Source: Phycisphaerae bacterium (GTDB lineage Bacteria > Planctomycetota > Phycisphaerae > SM23-33). From it: a DNA stretch of 14,630 nt. The stretch lies in NCBI GenBank assembly GCA_030754715.1, contig JASLZV010000011.1:1-14630 (forward strand), given 5' to 3'. A model generated the notes under the pieces. That model did no database searches, was not told the origin of the DNA, and was given only the letters and a program-made list of their open reading frames with translations. Shown here one piece after another: positions 7,131 to 14,324 of the stretch; positions within the stretch are counted from its first letter, which is position 1, and the number at the start of each line of letters is the position of its first letter. A program made the translations under genes and the position numbers.

Positions 7131-8420
7131 TCATGTACCTTTCGTGCCTCGGCATTGTGCAGTCCGGTACACTTGACGTCCCCAGTCGAAATCTTCCGGA
7201 AACAGCAGACACCCGCCGCTTCGCCAGTGCCCGCCCGACTTGACATGATCCACGATCAGCCGCTGTAGCGACGTCTTGCGCGGGGCCGCGTCGATGTTTT
7301 CGAACCTTTTCCCGAAAACGCGTTCGAAGGTCTGGGAATCGTAGGCATCGGGAACGGGATACAGGTACACCTCCCGCTGGAATCGCCGGATGTTCGAAGA
7401 TTCGCTGAGCATCCGGTCAAACTGGTTGTCCAAAAACCATGAGACACTGTTGAAGGCACAGAAGGGCCTTCGGGGGAAATACCGCGGGAAAAACGCAAGG
7501 GCCCGTTTGAAAGACTCTCCACACGCCTCGTGCGCCATGGGCACGCCGGCGGGGATATGAACGTCGAGAGTTGGATCACCCTTCTGAAGGATCAACTCCC
7601 ACTGATCGGCGGTCAGTTCCACCGTCTCCGGCACCGCCATGCCGTCGGGGGCAATCCGACTGCCCCGGATTTTCCCCCCACCGGCTGAAAACTCCGATGT
7701 CCAGGCGTTCTTCAGGTCATGCACACCGGTGGTCCCGTCGAATTGTCCATCACCGCGAAAACGCATGCCGTCACCCGCCAAGAGCATCACCCGCCGGTCG
7801 TGGCGGCTGCGGTACGCGTGAAAGTCGTACTTGAAATGGTCGAAGCAGAACTGGAGCCGCCCGAGCCTGAACAGTTGGCCCATGAAATGGTTACTCAACC
7901 ACCCATACTCGATCAGACCCCACTTCCCGGCTTTCTGCCTGTAATCGCGAATCCACAATTCAAAATCGGACAGTGTGTCGAGCGTAATGTCAACCGGAAC
8001 ACCCTGGTGACGATGCATTTGCCGAACCAGCCTCACCCCTGACAGCAGGACAAAGGCGTAAAACATGGGCGCGTGCTCGCAAAGCCGGTCCGGCAACATA
8101 GGCCAGGCGCTGAAACTCTCTCGCTTTTCCTCAATGTCCCTCAAAGATCGGAACAGGTAAACGTGGCCGTGCCATGCCAGCCGCTTGAGTGCAGGGTAGT
8201 CCTGGAACATATCCAGCGAGGCGATCAGCGCGTCGCATACTTCCGCAGAAATGCTCAACTGCCCGCAGACTTCCCGCAGGAAACCTTCGTTCAGGAAGAA
8301 AAGGCCCTCAGGACCAAAGGATTTCTGGGACTGGGTCCAGCCGTCCCGCCAGCACTCGCCCTCGCGGCCAATTTGTAAGGCCGCCAGCACCTTGTCAAAG
8401 TCAGCACTGTTTGAACACAC
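7131..8420 (-). CDS. Two-domain N-acyltransferase-like protein (NAT_N plus GNAT-like C-terminal domain)
   Basis: A 429-residue soluble protein that I place with 'acyltransferase domain-containing proteins' built from a helical N-terminal domain (about 1-135) and a GNAT-like C-terminal domain (about 145-425). The family is recognised from the overall pattern: LTLDTLSDFELWIRDYRQKAG, GKWGLIEYGWLSNHFMGQLFRLGRLQF (about 165-191), a middle segment VDIHIPAG-like 'LDVHIPAG', then a long run of aromatic residues, and a closing LQRLIVDHVKSGGHWRSGGC. I cannot name catalytic residues, and the acyl donor and acceptor are unknown. The start is a GTG at 8418-8420, preceded by AGGA about 9 nt upstream, and it overlaps the end of the broken TIM-barrel gene by 20 nt, a layout of translationally coupled genes. 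No in-frame ATG lies near the N-terminus. It reads through without frameshift, unlike its upstream partner. It is 226 nt ahead of the PIG-L deacetylase on the same strand. Confidence 0.72.
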   Translation of the reverse strand: MCSNSADFDKVLAALQIGREGECWRDGWTQSQKSFGPEGLFFLNEGFLREVCGQLSISAEVCDALIASLDMFQDYPALKRLAWHGHVYLFRSLRDIEEKRESFSAWPMLPDRLCEHAPMFYAFVLLSGVRLVRQMHRHQGVPVDITLDTLSDFELWIRDYRQKAGKWGLIEYGWLSNHFMGQLFRLGRLQFCFDHFKYDFHAYRSRHDRRVMLLAGDGMRFRGDGQFDGTTGVHDLKNAWTSEFSAGGGKIRGSRIAPDGMAVPETVELTADQWELILQKGDPTLDVHIPAGVPMAHEACGESFKRALAFFPRYFPRRPFCAFNSVSWFLDNQFDRMLSESSNIRRFQREVYLYPVPDAYDSQTFERVFGKRFENIDAAPRKTSLQRLIVDHVKSGGHWRSGGCLLFPEDFDWGRQVYRTAQCRGTKGT

Positions 8421-9242
8421 GGATCAATTCCTGGTAGTTGAGTTCCAGCCGTGCTACGTCATCACTCTCGAGATCCGGTTGCCCCGAGCCATACACCTCA
8501 TATATCATGACTCCATCGTAGCCTTTATTCTTCAGTTCGCCGAATGCGGCTTTCCAATCAACCAGGCCATGAGGGACCATTGGCCAGCAGGTTGACTCCC
8601 GGTCGGGTTTCATGTTGTCACATAGATGAAGGGTGATAACGTGGCTGTGGAGGCTGCCGAGGGTCTGCTGAATGCCCTCAGCGACAAAGGCGTGGACGAA
8701 ATCAAAGCAGATAGATCCCAGCCCTTTGCGAATTGACGGCCCCAACGATGTGGTCCAGTTCTGCCGCCGTTGTTCCCAGTTGCCGGTGATGCATGTTTTC
8801 CACTGCCAGAGCCACACCACATTTCTCACATTCCTCCGCCAGCCATGTCAAAGATTCGATAGAGTGTCTCAGCCGGTCGGGTCGTTCACGCTCCTGGACG
8901 AGACCAGCTACTCGCATGAACCACAAGGATTCCTCCTGCCAGAACCTGCAGATAGTTAAGGCACTGCTTGAAGGTCTCTTGGGTACCCGTCTTTTCGTCG
9001 GCCATCACAGCAGCCGGATTGCACATCCGGCCAACCGGCGCGTGCAGTGAATGACAGACAAGACCATTATCTGACAAAACTGCGGCAGTCTCACCCACAA
9101 TTGGTTCAGTCAGATTGGCATGCTCAAAGTTCCAGCATACCTCAACGTGTCTGACCGTGCTGGTTGCGAAACGCGCAAGTTTGTCCGGAGTGATTCCTTC
9201 ATTGACAAAGAATATCGTTGAAATCCCGGGCTCCAACGGCAT
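8401..9242 (-). pseudogene. TIM-barrel sugar isomerase/epimerase-like gene broken by two frameshifts
   Basis: Three overlapping minus-strand frames join into one xylose-isomerase-like (AP endonuclease 2 fold) protein of about 280 residues, the normal length. Segment 1 (9242 to about 8905) gives the N-terminus with RHVEVCWNFEHANL, CHSLHAP and GGILVVHASS, then stops at TGA 8886. Segment 2 (about 8910 to 8715) gives RLRHSIESLTWLAEECEKCG, the metal-site-like AVENMHH, and AAELDHIVGAV, then stops at TGA 8702. Segment 3 (about 8712 to 8401) gives CFDFVHAF, VITLHLCDN and VMIYEVYG, the remaining barrel strands and candidate ligands. Each join needs a net +1 insertion removed: one at about 8895-8915 with no clear cause, one at a tandem ATCT duplication (8709-8716, minus strand). 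The start ATG 9242 has GGAGGA 8 nt upstream. Relatives isomerise or epimerise sugars. Either a recent pseudogene or two assembly indels. Confidence 0.85.
8709..8716 (-). repeat. ATCT tandem duplication causing the second frameshift
   Basis: On the minus strand the sequence is ATCTATCT. Removing one 4-nt copy joins GAVNSQRAGI to CFDFVHAF in one frame, giving the G-I-C-x-D-x-x-H-A motif expected for this fold. A single slippage duplication therefore explains the shift. Confidence 0.75.
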
Positions 9243-9437
9243 GTTGAAATCCTCCTATCTACTTTCTCTGTCAGTATTGAATCATCCTGGCGGTTTTTCG
9301 CCTAATAGTTTCGCAGCCCGAGAGTCAGAATACCTGAATTGCTCGTCGATGCAACCCTTGGCCCAAACACCCCAGGCGCCACAAACTCTGCTTGCAAGAA
9401 TCATTTGTGGCTGGCATTATGCTGTCGTGATTGGTCG

Positions 9438-9450
9438 CCGCCGGGGGCGG
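9438..9450. terminator. Short GC hairpin followed by TTTG, weak terminator or leader hairpin
   Basis: CCGCC and GGCGG (9438-9442 and 9446-9450) pair around GGG and are followed by TTTG on the plus strand, about 65 nt before the mutarotase-like start. The sequence resembles the hairpin at 4094-4107. It sits upstream of a gene rather than after one, so attenuation or chance are both possible. The rest of 9243-9515, between divergent genes, shows no clear promoter. Confidence 0.2.
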
Positions 9451-9515
9451 TTTGTACTTGGGCCGCAGTCGCCGGCAAAAAAATTCGATTGAGTATTGGA
9501 ATGGGAGACACGTGG

Positions 9516-10667
9516 ATGAAACCAACCGTCAAGACTATCGCGACGCAACGGTCATGGGTAATTCGCTCCAAAGACGTGGAACTGGCCATAACACAACAGG
9601 GCGGTCACATGGCACCGGTTACGTTTTATCACAATACCAACAGACCGGTGCAACCCTACTACATCAGCCCGTGGCAAGGCGAGAACCTAAAACTCGACGA
9701 ACCGCTGTTTCGCCCGCTGAGAGGCGATTTCTTCTGTATGCCTTTCGGGGCAAACGTAGAGGTTTGGCGTGCAGAAAAACACCGCCCGCACGGCGAGCCG
9801 GCCGCGGCGAGGTGGAAACTTGTGGGACTGGAAAAATCCCAAGGTGTAACGTCGCTGACACTTTCGATGAAGACAAAGACACGTAGCGGAAAGGTCACCA
9901 AGAGCCTTGCCCTGGTGGACGGACAGAACGTCGTATATCTGCGGCACGTCCTGGAGGGTTTCTCCGGAAAGATGCCCCTCGGGCATCATCCGATCCTGTC
10001 GATGGGCGAAAAGGAGGGGGCCGTCCGCATCACGACCAGCGCGTTTCGCTTCGGCATGACCAACCCGGTGCCTTTCGGCAGTCCCGCTGAAGGCGAATAC
10101 ACGTGTTTCTCCACGAATAAGAGGTTTAGCGACCTGTGCCGAGTGCCGCTGGTGTGGAAGGATTGTCCTGTAGCCGACTGCACGGCCTTTCCCGCGCGCC
10201 AAGGCTTCACCGACCTGTTGGCGTTGTTCAAAACACCCGCCAGCAGTCCAGCCTGGGTCACGGCGACCAACCAAGCCGCAGGCTACCTCTGGTTTGCACT
10301 GAAGGATCCGGCCACGCTGCCGACGACAGTGTTCTGGATATCAAACTGTGGGCGCCACCCCGCGCCGTGGAGCGGCCGCAACCGATGCCTCGCCTTTGAA
10401 GACGTTTGCGCATACTTCGCCGAGGGCCTGGCGGCCTCGGTCCGTCCCAATATCCTGACAAGGGCCGGGATTCCAACGGCCATAAAACTCTCACCAAAGC
10501 ACCCAACGACCGTCAATCATATCCAAGGCGTGGTGAAGGTTCCACGGGGTTTTAAGACAGTCGATAGCGTGGAATTCGCCTGCGACCGCATGACATTCGT
10601 ATCAACAACGGGCAAGAGGATCACAACCGCGGTAAATCACGAGTTTCTCTACAGCGGGCAATTATAG
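9516..10667 (+). CDS. Galactose-mutarotase-fold-like protein of unknown function (aldose-1-epimerase-like)
   Basis: A 383-residue protein that looks like the beta-sandwich aldose-1-epimerase/carbohydrate-binding superfamily found near sugar genes in planctomycetes. Evidence is by pattern: an opening VELAITQQGGHMAPVTF (21-37, the usual 'G..l..l' start), YYISPWQGE (48-56), FRPLRGDFFCMPFGAN (65-80) where mutarotases carry G-D-F-x-C-x-P-F-G-like turns, RPHGEP (90-95) with H92 as a candidate active-site His, and GHHPILSMGE (156-165). The catalytic Glu of a real mutarotase cannot be placed with confidence. The frame is open back to 9339, but the 59 extra residues are low-complexity and unlike a domain. 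ATG 9516 has GGGAGA 7 nt upstream; ATG 9501 is a second option. It diverges from the TIM-barrel/acyltransferase/PIG-L series. It may bind or epimerise the sugar those genes process. Confidence 0.65.
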   Translation: MKPTVKTIATQRSWVIRSKDVELAITQQGGHMAPVTFYHNTNRPVQPYYISPWQGENLKLDEPLFRPLRGDFFCMPFGANVEVWRAEKHRPHGEPAAARWKLVGLEKSQGVTSLTLSMKTKTRSGKVTKSLALVDGQNVVYLRHVLEGFSGKMPLGHHPILSMGEKEGAVRITTSAFRFGMTNPVPFGSPAEGEYTCFSTNKRFSDLCRVPLVWKDCPVADCTAFPARQGFTDLLALFKTPASSPAWVTATNQAAGYLWFALKDPATLPTTVFWISNCGRHPAPWSGRNRCLAFEDVCAYFAEGLAASVRPNILTRAGIPTAIKLSPKHPTTVNHIQGVVKVPRGFKTVDSVEFACDRMTFVSTTGKRITTAVNHEFLYSGQL

Positions 10668-10917
10668 TCGGATCGGTAAGAATCGGGCGGGGCCCATCTT
10701 GCCGTTGGGGGGCTCAACGCCCGCGTCCAACACTCAACATGAATACCATTCGATTCATACGATTGGACATCTTAGGTCCGCCTTAGCCATCGGATACCAA
10801 ACTCAAACAGTCTCAGTACCTGTTCGGCATTCGGCCGTTCTATATTTCTTCCTAAGAAAACTTGACACCCGAGAAAAGATATTGTTCTATATTCTCCACA
10901 ATGTATTCTTTGCTCTC

Positions 10918-10923
10918 TATAAT
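10918..10923 (+). promoter_or_regulatory. Candidate -10 box TATAAT for the histone-like gene
   Basis: A perfect TATAAT lies 48 nt before the start codon in an AT-rich stretch. No good -35 is found 16-18 nt upstream; the nearest TTGACA (10862-10867) is 50 nt away, although it has a weak TTCTAT (10885-10890) at 17-nt spacing of its own. Two overlapping weak promoters are possible. Confidence 0.35.
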
Positions 10924-10932
10924 ATACCCTCG

Positions 10933-10945
10933 CATACCGTGTATG
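10933..10945. promoter_or_regulatory. Palindrome CATAC-CGT-GTATG, possible operator
   Basis: A perfect 5+5 inverted repeat with a 3-nt spacer lies just after the candidate TATAAT and before the AAGGAAAGGA ribosome site. The place fits a repressor or autoregulatory site near the transcription start, but so short a repeat could also arise by chance. Confidence 0.3.
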
Positions 10946-10971
10946 GCTAGGAATCAAGGAAAGGATAGATC

Positions 10972-11469
10972 ATGCCCAAGAGCAAACTTGCACGTGTGTC
11001 AATCGCCGAACTAAAAGCAGAACTTCAAAAACGCAGGCGTCCCCTTCCACGACTTAGGCGGGAACACGCCCGGACACTGAAGAAACTTCAGAGCCTCGAT
11101 GAGAGCATCGCTGCCCTGGAAGACCTAGCAACTGCCGTAAAGGTTTGCAGGAAAAAGACAACTAAGAGGAAAAAGGTCGCCAAGAAGGCGGTCCGGAAAG
11201 TCAGCAAAAAGAGGAGAGCCGCCAAGAAGGCGATTGGGAAGCGCAAGGCAGGTAGAAAGCGCAGGGGCGGCAAAAGGATCAGCCTTACGGCCTCTCTGGC
11301 AAATGCTTTGAAAGCCAAGAGCCCACTGTCTGTCGCCGAGGCCACCCAGGCAGTCCTGAAACGCGGTTACAGGAGCAAGTCGAAGATCTTCAGGACAATC
11401 GTGTGCCAGACCTTGTCCAAGGACAAGCAGTTCAAGAGCGTCAAACGAGGCGTATATGCCCTGAAGTAG
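10972..11469 (+). CDS. Histone-H1-like basic protein with C-terminal HTH-like domain
   Basis: A 165-residue, strongly basic protein in three parts. Residues 1-56 are helical and heptad-like (IAELKAELQKRR, LKKLQSLDESIAALEDL), suggesting a coiled coil for dimerisation. Residues 57-102 are a Lys/Arg/Ala-rich tail (KKVAKKAVRKVSKKRRAAKK), like bacterial histone-H1 relatives and expected to bind DNA without sequence preference. Residues 103-165 (SLTASLANALKAKSPLSVAE, then AVLKRGYRSKSKIFRTIV and GVYALK) look like the small winged-HTH of the HB1/ASXL type seen in planctomycete proteins. The likely role is nucleoid organisation or broad regulation. The start ATG has AAGGAAAGGA ending about 6 nt upstream. 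The Lys codons of the tail mix AAG and AAA, so it is not a simple-repeat artefact. It stands alone, with a hairpin after it. Partners and DNA targets are unknown. Confidence 0.82.
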   Translation: MPKSKLARVSIAELKAELQKRRRPLPRLRREHARTLKKLQSLDESIAALEDLATAVKVCRKKTTKRKKVAKKAVRKVSKKRRAAKKAIGKRKAGRKRRGGKRISLTASLANALKAKSPLSVAEATQAVLKRGYRSKSKIFRTIVCQTLSKDKQFKSVKRGVYALK

Positions 11470-11509
11470 TAAGACAAGACGGCAGAAACTTCATGACTTT
11501 GCATGACAA

Positions 11510-11539
11510 GGGCGGCCGACACGTCGGCCGTCCTTCTTC
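11510..11539. terminator. Strong hairpin between convergent histone-like and PfkB genes
   Basis: Arms 11510-11519 and 11524-11533 give a 10-bp stem (one G-T wobble) around the loop CACG, followed by TTCTTC on the plus strand. It begins 41 nt after the histone-like stop and 44 nt before the PfkB stop on the other strand, so it may serve both convergent genes. The T tract is interrupted. Confidence 0.65.
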
Positions 11540-11582
11540 AATGCGCCCTAATTGCCATTGCCCAGGCCGATCAGCCCGCCGC

Positions 11583-12779
11583 CTAACTTCCAATCTGGTC
11601 GTTGGGGCCCAGCCACAGAGCCGACCGCTGATCCCACCTCCACCCGGTCAGATTCAGACTCATCTCCCGCCTGGCCCAGCCGCGGAGGATTCGGTTCTGC
11701 ACTTGGTCCCACGAGGGCACGCCACTGGTAGCGTCAGGTTGCTCCACGCTGCACGCGCCCACCGCCACGGCTGAGGTCGACGCGGCCTGCGGCGACAGGC
11801 CCGCAATCAGCGCCGCCAGAAAGCCCGCCACGGTGGTGTCACCCGCGCCGGTCGTACCGGCCACCTCCGCCTGAAAGCACGGGGCCAGTATCTCTCTGCC
11901 GACCCAGGACTCAGGATCCTCCAGGCGGCAGCGGCCCAGATTCGACAGCCGCTCTTGGTCGCTGGTGGTCCGCAGGTACATGCCCTGGTCGCCCAGTTTG
12001 AGCATGACGATGCCCACCCCCATTCCCATCAGTCGCTGGGCCATCCGGGCCAGCAGGTCTCCATCGGCCAGCGTAACCACATCCGCGCTGCCGGCGCGGC
12101 GAACCATTTGTTCGTAGTGGGGGCGGTCCAGCATGAACAGGATTTCATCCAAAGTCGGCAGGACTATGTCAACATGCGGCAGCACAGCCTCAAGAAAGGC
12201 CACCCAGTCCGTCTGCCCGGCCTCGGAGGCAGGATCGGGCTTGGCCATGTCCAGTGAGGTAGTCAGGCCCTTTTCCTTCACGCGGCGAAACAACAATTCC
12301 ATCTCCGCCCCGCCGTTGGTGAACATCCGGCGCATTGCCGGAGGATAGCCGAAGTGAAAAAGCCTCGCACCGGTGAGTTTGTCGTAGTCGACGTCGTCGG
12401 CCCCGAAGGTATCGTTGGCCCCGGTGTAGTGCAAAAATATGCGGTCCACCTCTGGGGGGTTTATCGTCACGGTATAGGATGTGTGCTCACCAGCGACGAC
12501 GATCATACCCTCAGCCAGCGATGTGGCATAAGCCCGCAGCAATTCAAGGATCGCCCGCCCAAAGATATCATCGCCGACCTTACCCATCAGTTCGGTGGGT
12601 ATGCCCAGCCGGTGCAGAGCCAGACCCGTATTCGACACCACCCCGCCGGTGGATGTGACGGCCGGGCCAACATTGACCAGTTTGCCCGGAACCATGATGT
12701 CTTCCAGCCCGCCCTTGCGGTCGCCAAGCGTGGGGATTATGTCGATGCATATGTGACCCGCGACGATCACTTCGTTCAT
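11583..12779 (-). CDS. PfkB-family carbohydrate kinase with C-terminal extension
   Basis: A 398-residue ribokinase/PfkB kinase, which phosphorylates a sugar or nucleoside with ATP. Visible: VIVAGHICIDIIPTL (4-18), the glycine-rich substrate lid GPAVTSTGGVVSNTGLALHRLG (38-59), MGKVGDDIFG (65-74), LPTLDE (208-212), IVMLKLGDQGMYL (257-269) and the ATP-site signature AGTTGAGDTTVAGFLAAL (307-324) with catalytic base D314. The family is usually 300-330 residues; here some 50 residues follow the last domain helix, with a Trp-rich end (GWRWDQRSALWLGPND). The frame is open upstream to 12902, but ATG 12779 has GGGGAGG 8 nt upstream and begins exactly at the family start. It lies 17 nt after the dehydrogenase on the same strand and is probably co-transcribed. 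The substrate is unknown. Confidence 0.93.
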   Translation of the reverse strand: MNEVIVAGHICIDIIPTLGDRKGGLEDIMVPGKLVNVGPAVTSTGGVVSNTGLALHRLGIPTELMGKVGDDIFGRAILELLRAYATSLAEGMIVVAGEHTSYTVTINPPEVDRIFLHYTGANDTFGADDVDYDKLTGARLFHFGYPPAMRRMFTNGGAEMELLFRRVKEKGLTTSLDMAKPDPASEAGQTDWVAFLEAVLPHVDIVLPTLDEILFMLDRPHYEQMVRRAGSADVVTLADGDLLARMAQRLMGMGVGIVMLKLGDQGMYLRTTSDQERLSNLGRCRLEDPESWVGREILAPCFQAEVAGTTGAGDTTVAGFLAALIAGLSPQAASTSAVAVGACSVEQPDATSGVPSWDQVQNRILRGWARREMSLNLTGWRWDQRSALWLGPNDQIGS

Positions 12780-12796
12780 TAATTCGCCTCCCCGCG

Positions 12797-14059
12797 TCAC
12801 GGCAGATACCCCCGGGCAGTCAGCGCCGAGCAAACCGTCTTTACCGACAGAATCATCGCCGCATCGCGCATGCGTCCCTTGCGCTCCCTGGCCAAGGACC
12901 ACACCTGGTCGAATCGCTCGATCATTCGGTCCCGAAGTCTGCCTTCCACCCGGGCGACGGCCATCTGCTCCTGTTGGGTTTCCTGAGCATACTCCAGATA
13001 GGACACAAACACCCCACCGGCGTTGCAGAGGATATCGGGGATCACCAGCACATCGCGGTCGGCCAGGATTTCATCGGCCTGGGGTGTAGTGGGGCTGTTG
13101 GCGCCCTCGGCGACCACCTTGGCCGCGATTCGCGAGGCATTAGCTGCCGTAATCTGCCCGCCGGCGGCCGCTGGTATCAGCACGTCGCAAGGCATCTCCA
13201 GCAACTCCTGCCCATCCATTTCTCGACCGTCGGAAAAGCCTTTCACGCTGCCGCTCCGGTTCGCATGGCCCGACAGGGCCGGTATGTCAAGGCCTTCGGG
13301 ATCATAAACAGCGCCGAAGAGGTCCGAGACCCCCATCACACGGGCACCCAACTCATGAAGCGCACGGGCGGCCACCTCACCGACATTGCCGAAGCCCTGA
13401 ACGATGGCGGTGGCGCCTTCGATTTCCATGCCCAACATCTTCAGGGCCTGGCAGATACAGATCACCACGCCATGGCCGGTGGCCTCCCGGCGGCCGGGAA
13501 TGCCGCCCAGGATGACCGGCTTGCCCGTAACGTAACACCCCTGAGTGGTGGCCTGGCCCATGGAGTGGCTGATGGTATCCTTGATGTAGCCCATATCGGC
13601 TTCGTCGGTACCCATGTCCGGGGCCGGGACGTAGACCTGGGGGCCGATGTGGCGATAGGCGTTGCGGGCAAAACTGCGCACCAGCGTTTCCTTGTCGTGC
13701 TGGTTGAGCTTGTACGGGTCGGCAACGATGCCGCTCTTGCCGCCGCCAAACGGCACCCCGATCAACGCGCACTTCCAGGTCATCTCCATGGCCAGGCCGT
13801 TCACGTCGTCCAGGGAAACCTCGGGCGTCATACGGATGCCGCCCTTGGCCGGGCCGAGCGCATCGCTGTGCCGTACGACAAAGGCGGGAAACACGTGAAT
13901 CTTCCTGTCCGACAACTGGGGAGTAAGCCTCATCTCGATCCGTTCTTTGGGCAGACGAATCTTGAGCAGAAGATCGCCGTCTACCTCGTCTTTCAGCAGG
14001 GCGGCGGTCTTTTCGAAATTCTCCTTCGCGTCGGACAAAATGGATTGTGTGCCGGCCAT
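12797..14059 (-). CDS. Glu/Leu/Phe/Val dehydrogenase (glutamate-dehydrogenase-like)
   Basis: A 420-residue amino-acid dehydrogenase that interconverts an amino acid and its 2-oxo acid plus ammonia with NAD(P), linking carbon and nitrogen metabolism in the cytoplasm. The N-terminal substrate domain shows GPAKGGIRM (69-77, K72), TWKCALIGVPFGGGKSGIV (94-112, K96 and catalytic K108) and PAPDMGTDEADM (146-157, D148). The Rossmann domain shows the dinucleotide loop VQGFGNVG (220-227) and, later, IPAAAGGQIT (295-304), VAEGANSPTTP (316-326) and PDILCNAGGVFVSYLE (341-356). Length is usual for the family. Start: ATG 14059 (a TTG at 14062 directly before it is also possible), with GAGGGAG about 10 nt and GAG 6 nt upstream. 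It leads a two-gene operon with the PfkB kinase. Glutamate is the likeliest substrate but is not proven by residues seen. Confidence 0.95.
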   Translation of the reverse strand: MAGTQSILSDAKENFEKTAALLKDEVDGDLLLKIRLPKERIEMRLTPQLSDRKIHVFPAFVVRHSDALGPAKGGIRMTPEVSLDDVNGLAMEMTWKCALIGVPFGGGKSGIVADPYKLNQHDKETLVRSFARNAYRHIGPQVYVPAPDMGTDEADMGYIKDTISHSMGQATTQGCYVTGKPVILGGIPGRREATGHGVVICICQALKMLGMEIEGATAIVQGFGNVGEVAARALHELGARVMGVSDLFGAVYDPEGLDIPALSGHANRSGSVKGFSDGREMDGQELLEMPCDVLIPAAAGGQITAANASRIAAKVVAEGANSPTTPQADEILADRDVLVIPDILCNAGGVFVSYLEYAQETQQEQMAVARVEGRLRDRMIERFDQVWSLARERKGRMRDAAMILSVKTVCSALTARGYLP

Positions 14060-14111
14060 CAATATCTCGTCTCCCTCACACTTGTACGAATACCAAAACG
14101 TTCGCAGGGCC

Positions 14112-14140
14112 TATCTAACCGGCCTGTCGTGGGGTGTCAA
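14112..14140 (-). promoter_or_regulatory. Sigma70-like promoter for the dehydrogenase-PfkB operon
   Basis: On the minus strand a perfect TTGACA (14135-14140) is followed after 17 nt by TAGATA (14112-14117), a modest -10. Transcription would start near 14105, leaving a leader of about 45 nt before the ATG at 14059. The location, ahead of a divergent gene pair, is right. Confidence 0.45.
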
Positions 14141-14324
14141 TATCTTTTGACTGGAACTGTTCATCTACTTTCCACAACCGGCCCGGTAGTCCGAAGGATT
14201 TTACAATTTTGCGTCGAATGTTGCACTCGCCGCTGTATTTGGGTGTCGTTATCAGCAACACATTCGGCAGTATCGCCAGGAAGAGATTCACCTGGCACAA
14301 ATACCATTTGGTAAGGGAACCAAG

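Larger units (their letters stand above)
10668..10971. other. AT-rich intergenic leader of the histone-like gene
   Basis: These 304 nt hold no convincing gene; an open frame at 10699-10950 has no ribosome site and no recognisable composition. The right half is clearly more A+T-rich than its surroundings (10840-10925), with TTGACA at 10862, TATAAT at 10918 and a small palindrome at 10933. No terminator with a T run is seen after the mutarotase-like stop. Confidence 0.6.

Noticed and set aside
8886..9242. The three TIM-barrel frames as separate small genes, or as programmed frameshifting
   Set aside because: The pieces are consecutive parts of one fold with no starts of their own, and neither junction has a slippery heptamer; one is a plain 4-nt duplication.
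9339..9515. 59-codon N-terminal extension of the mutarotase-like protein
   Set aside because: No ribosome site at its start and no secretion or domain pattern; ATG 9516 with GGGAGA is better.
10699..10950. Small open frame (83 codons) ahead of the histone-like gene
   Set aside because: Lies in the AT-rich leader, covers the promoter signals, and lacks a ribosome site or coding-like composition.
11160..11280. Lys-rich tract of the histone-like gene as a nucleotide repeat array
   Set aside because: The codons vary and no repeat unit of constant length is present; the pattern comes from the basic protein tail.
12780..12902. 41-codon upstream extension of the PfkB kinase
   Set aside because: It would overlap the dehydrogenase C-terminus; the preferred ATG has a strong GGGGAGG site and sits at the family start.
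12974..14314. Long plus-strand open frame (446 codons) opposite the dehydrogenase gene
   Set aside because: It is antisense to a gene with complete family motifs, shows no domain of its own and has no ribosome site; such shadows are common in high-G+C coding DNA.
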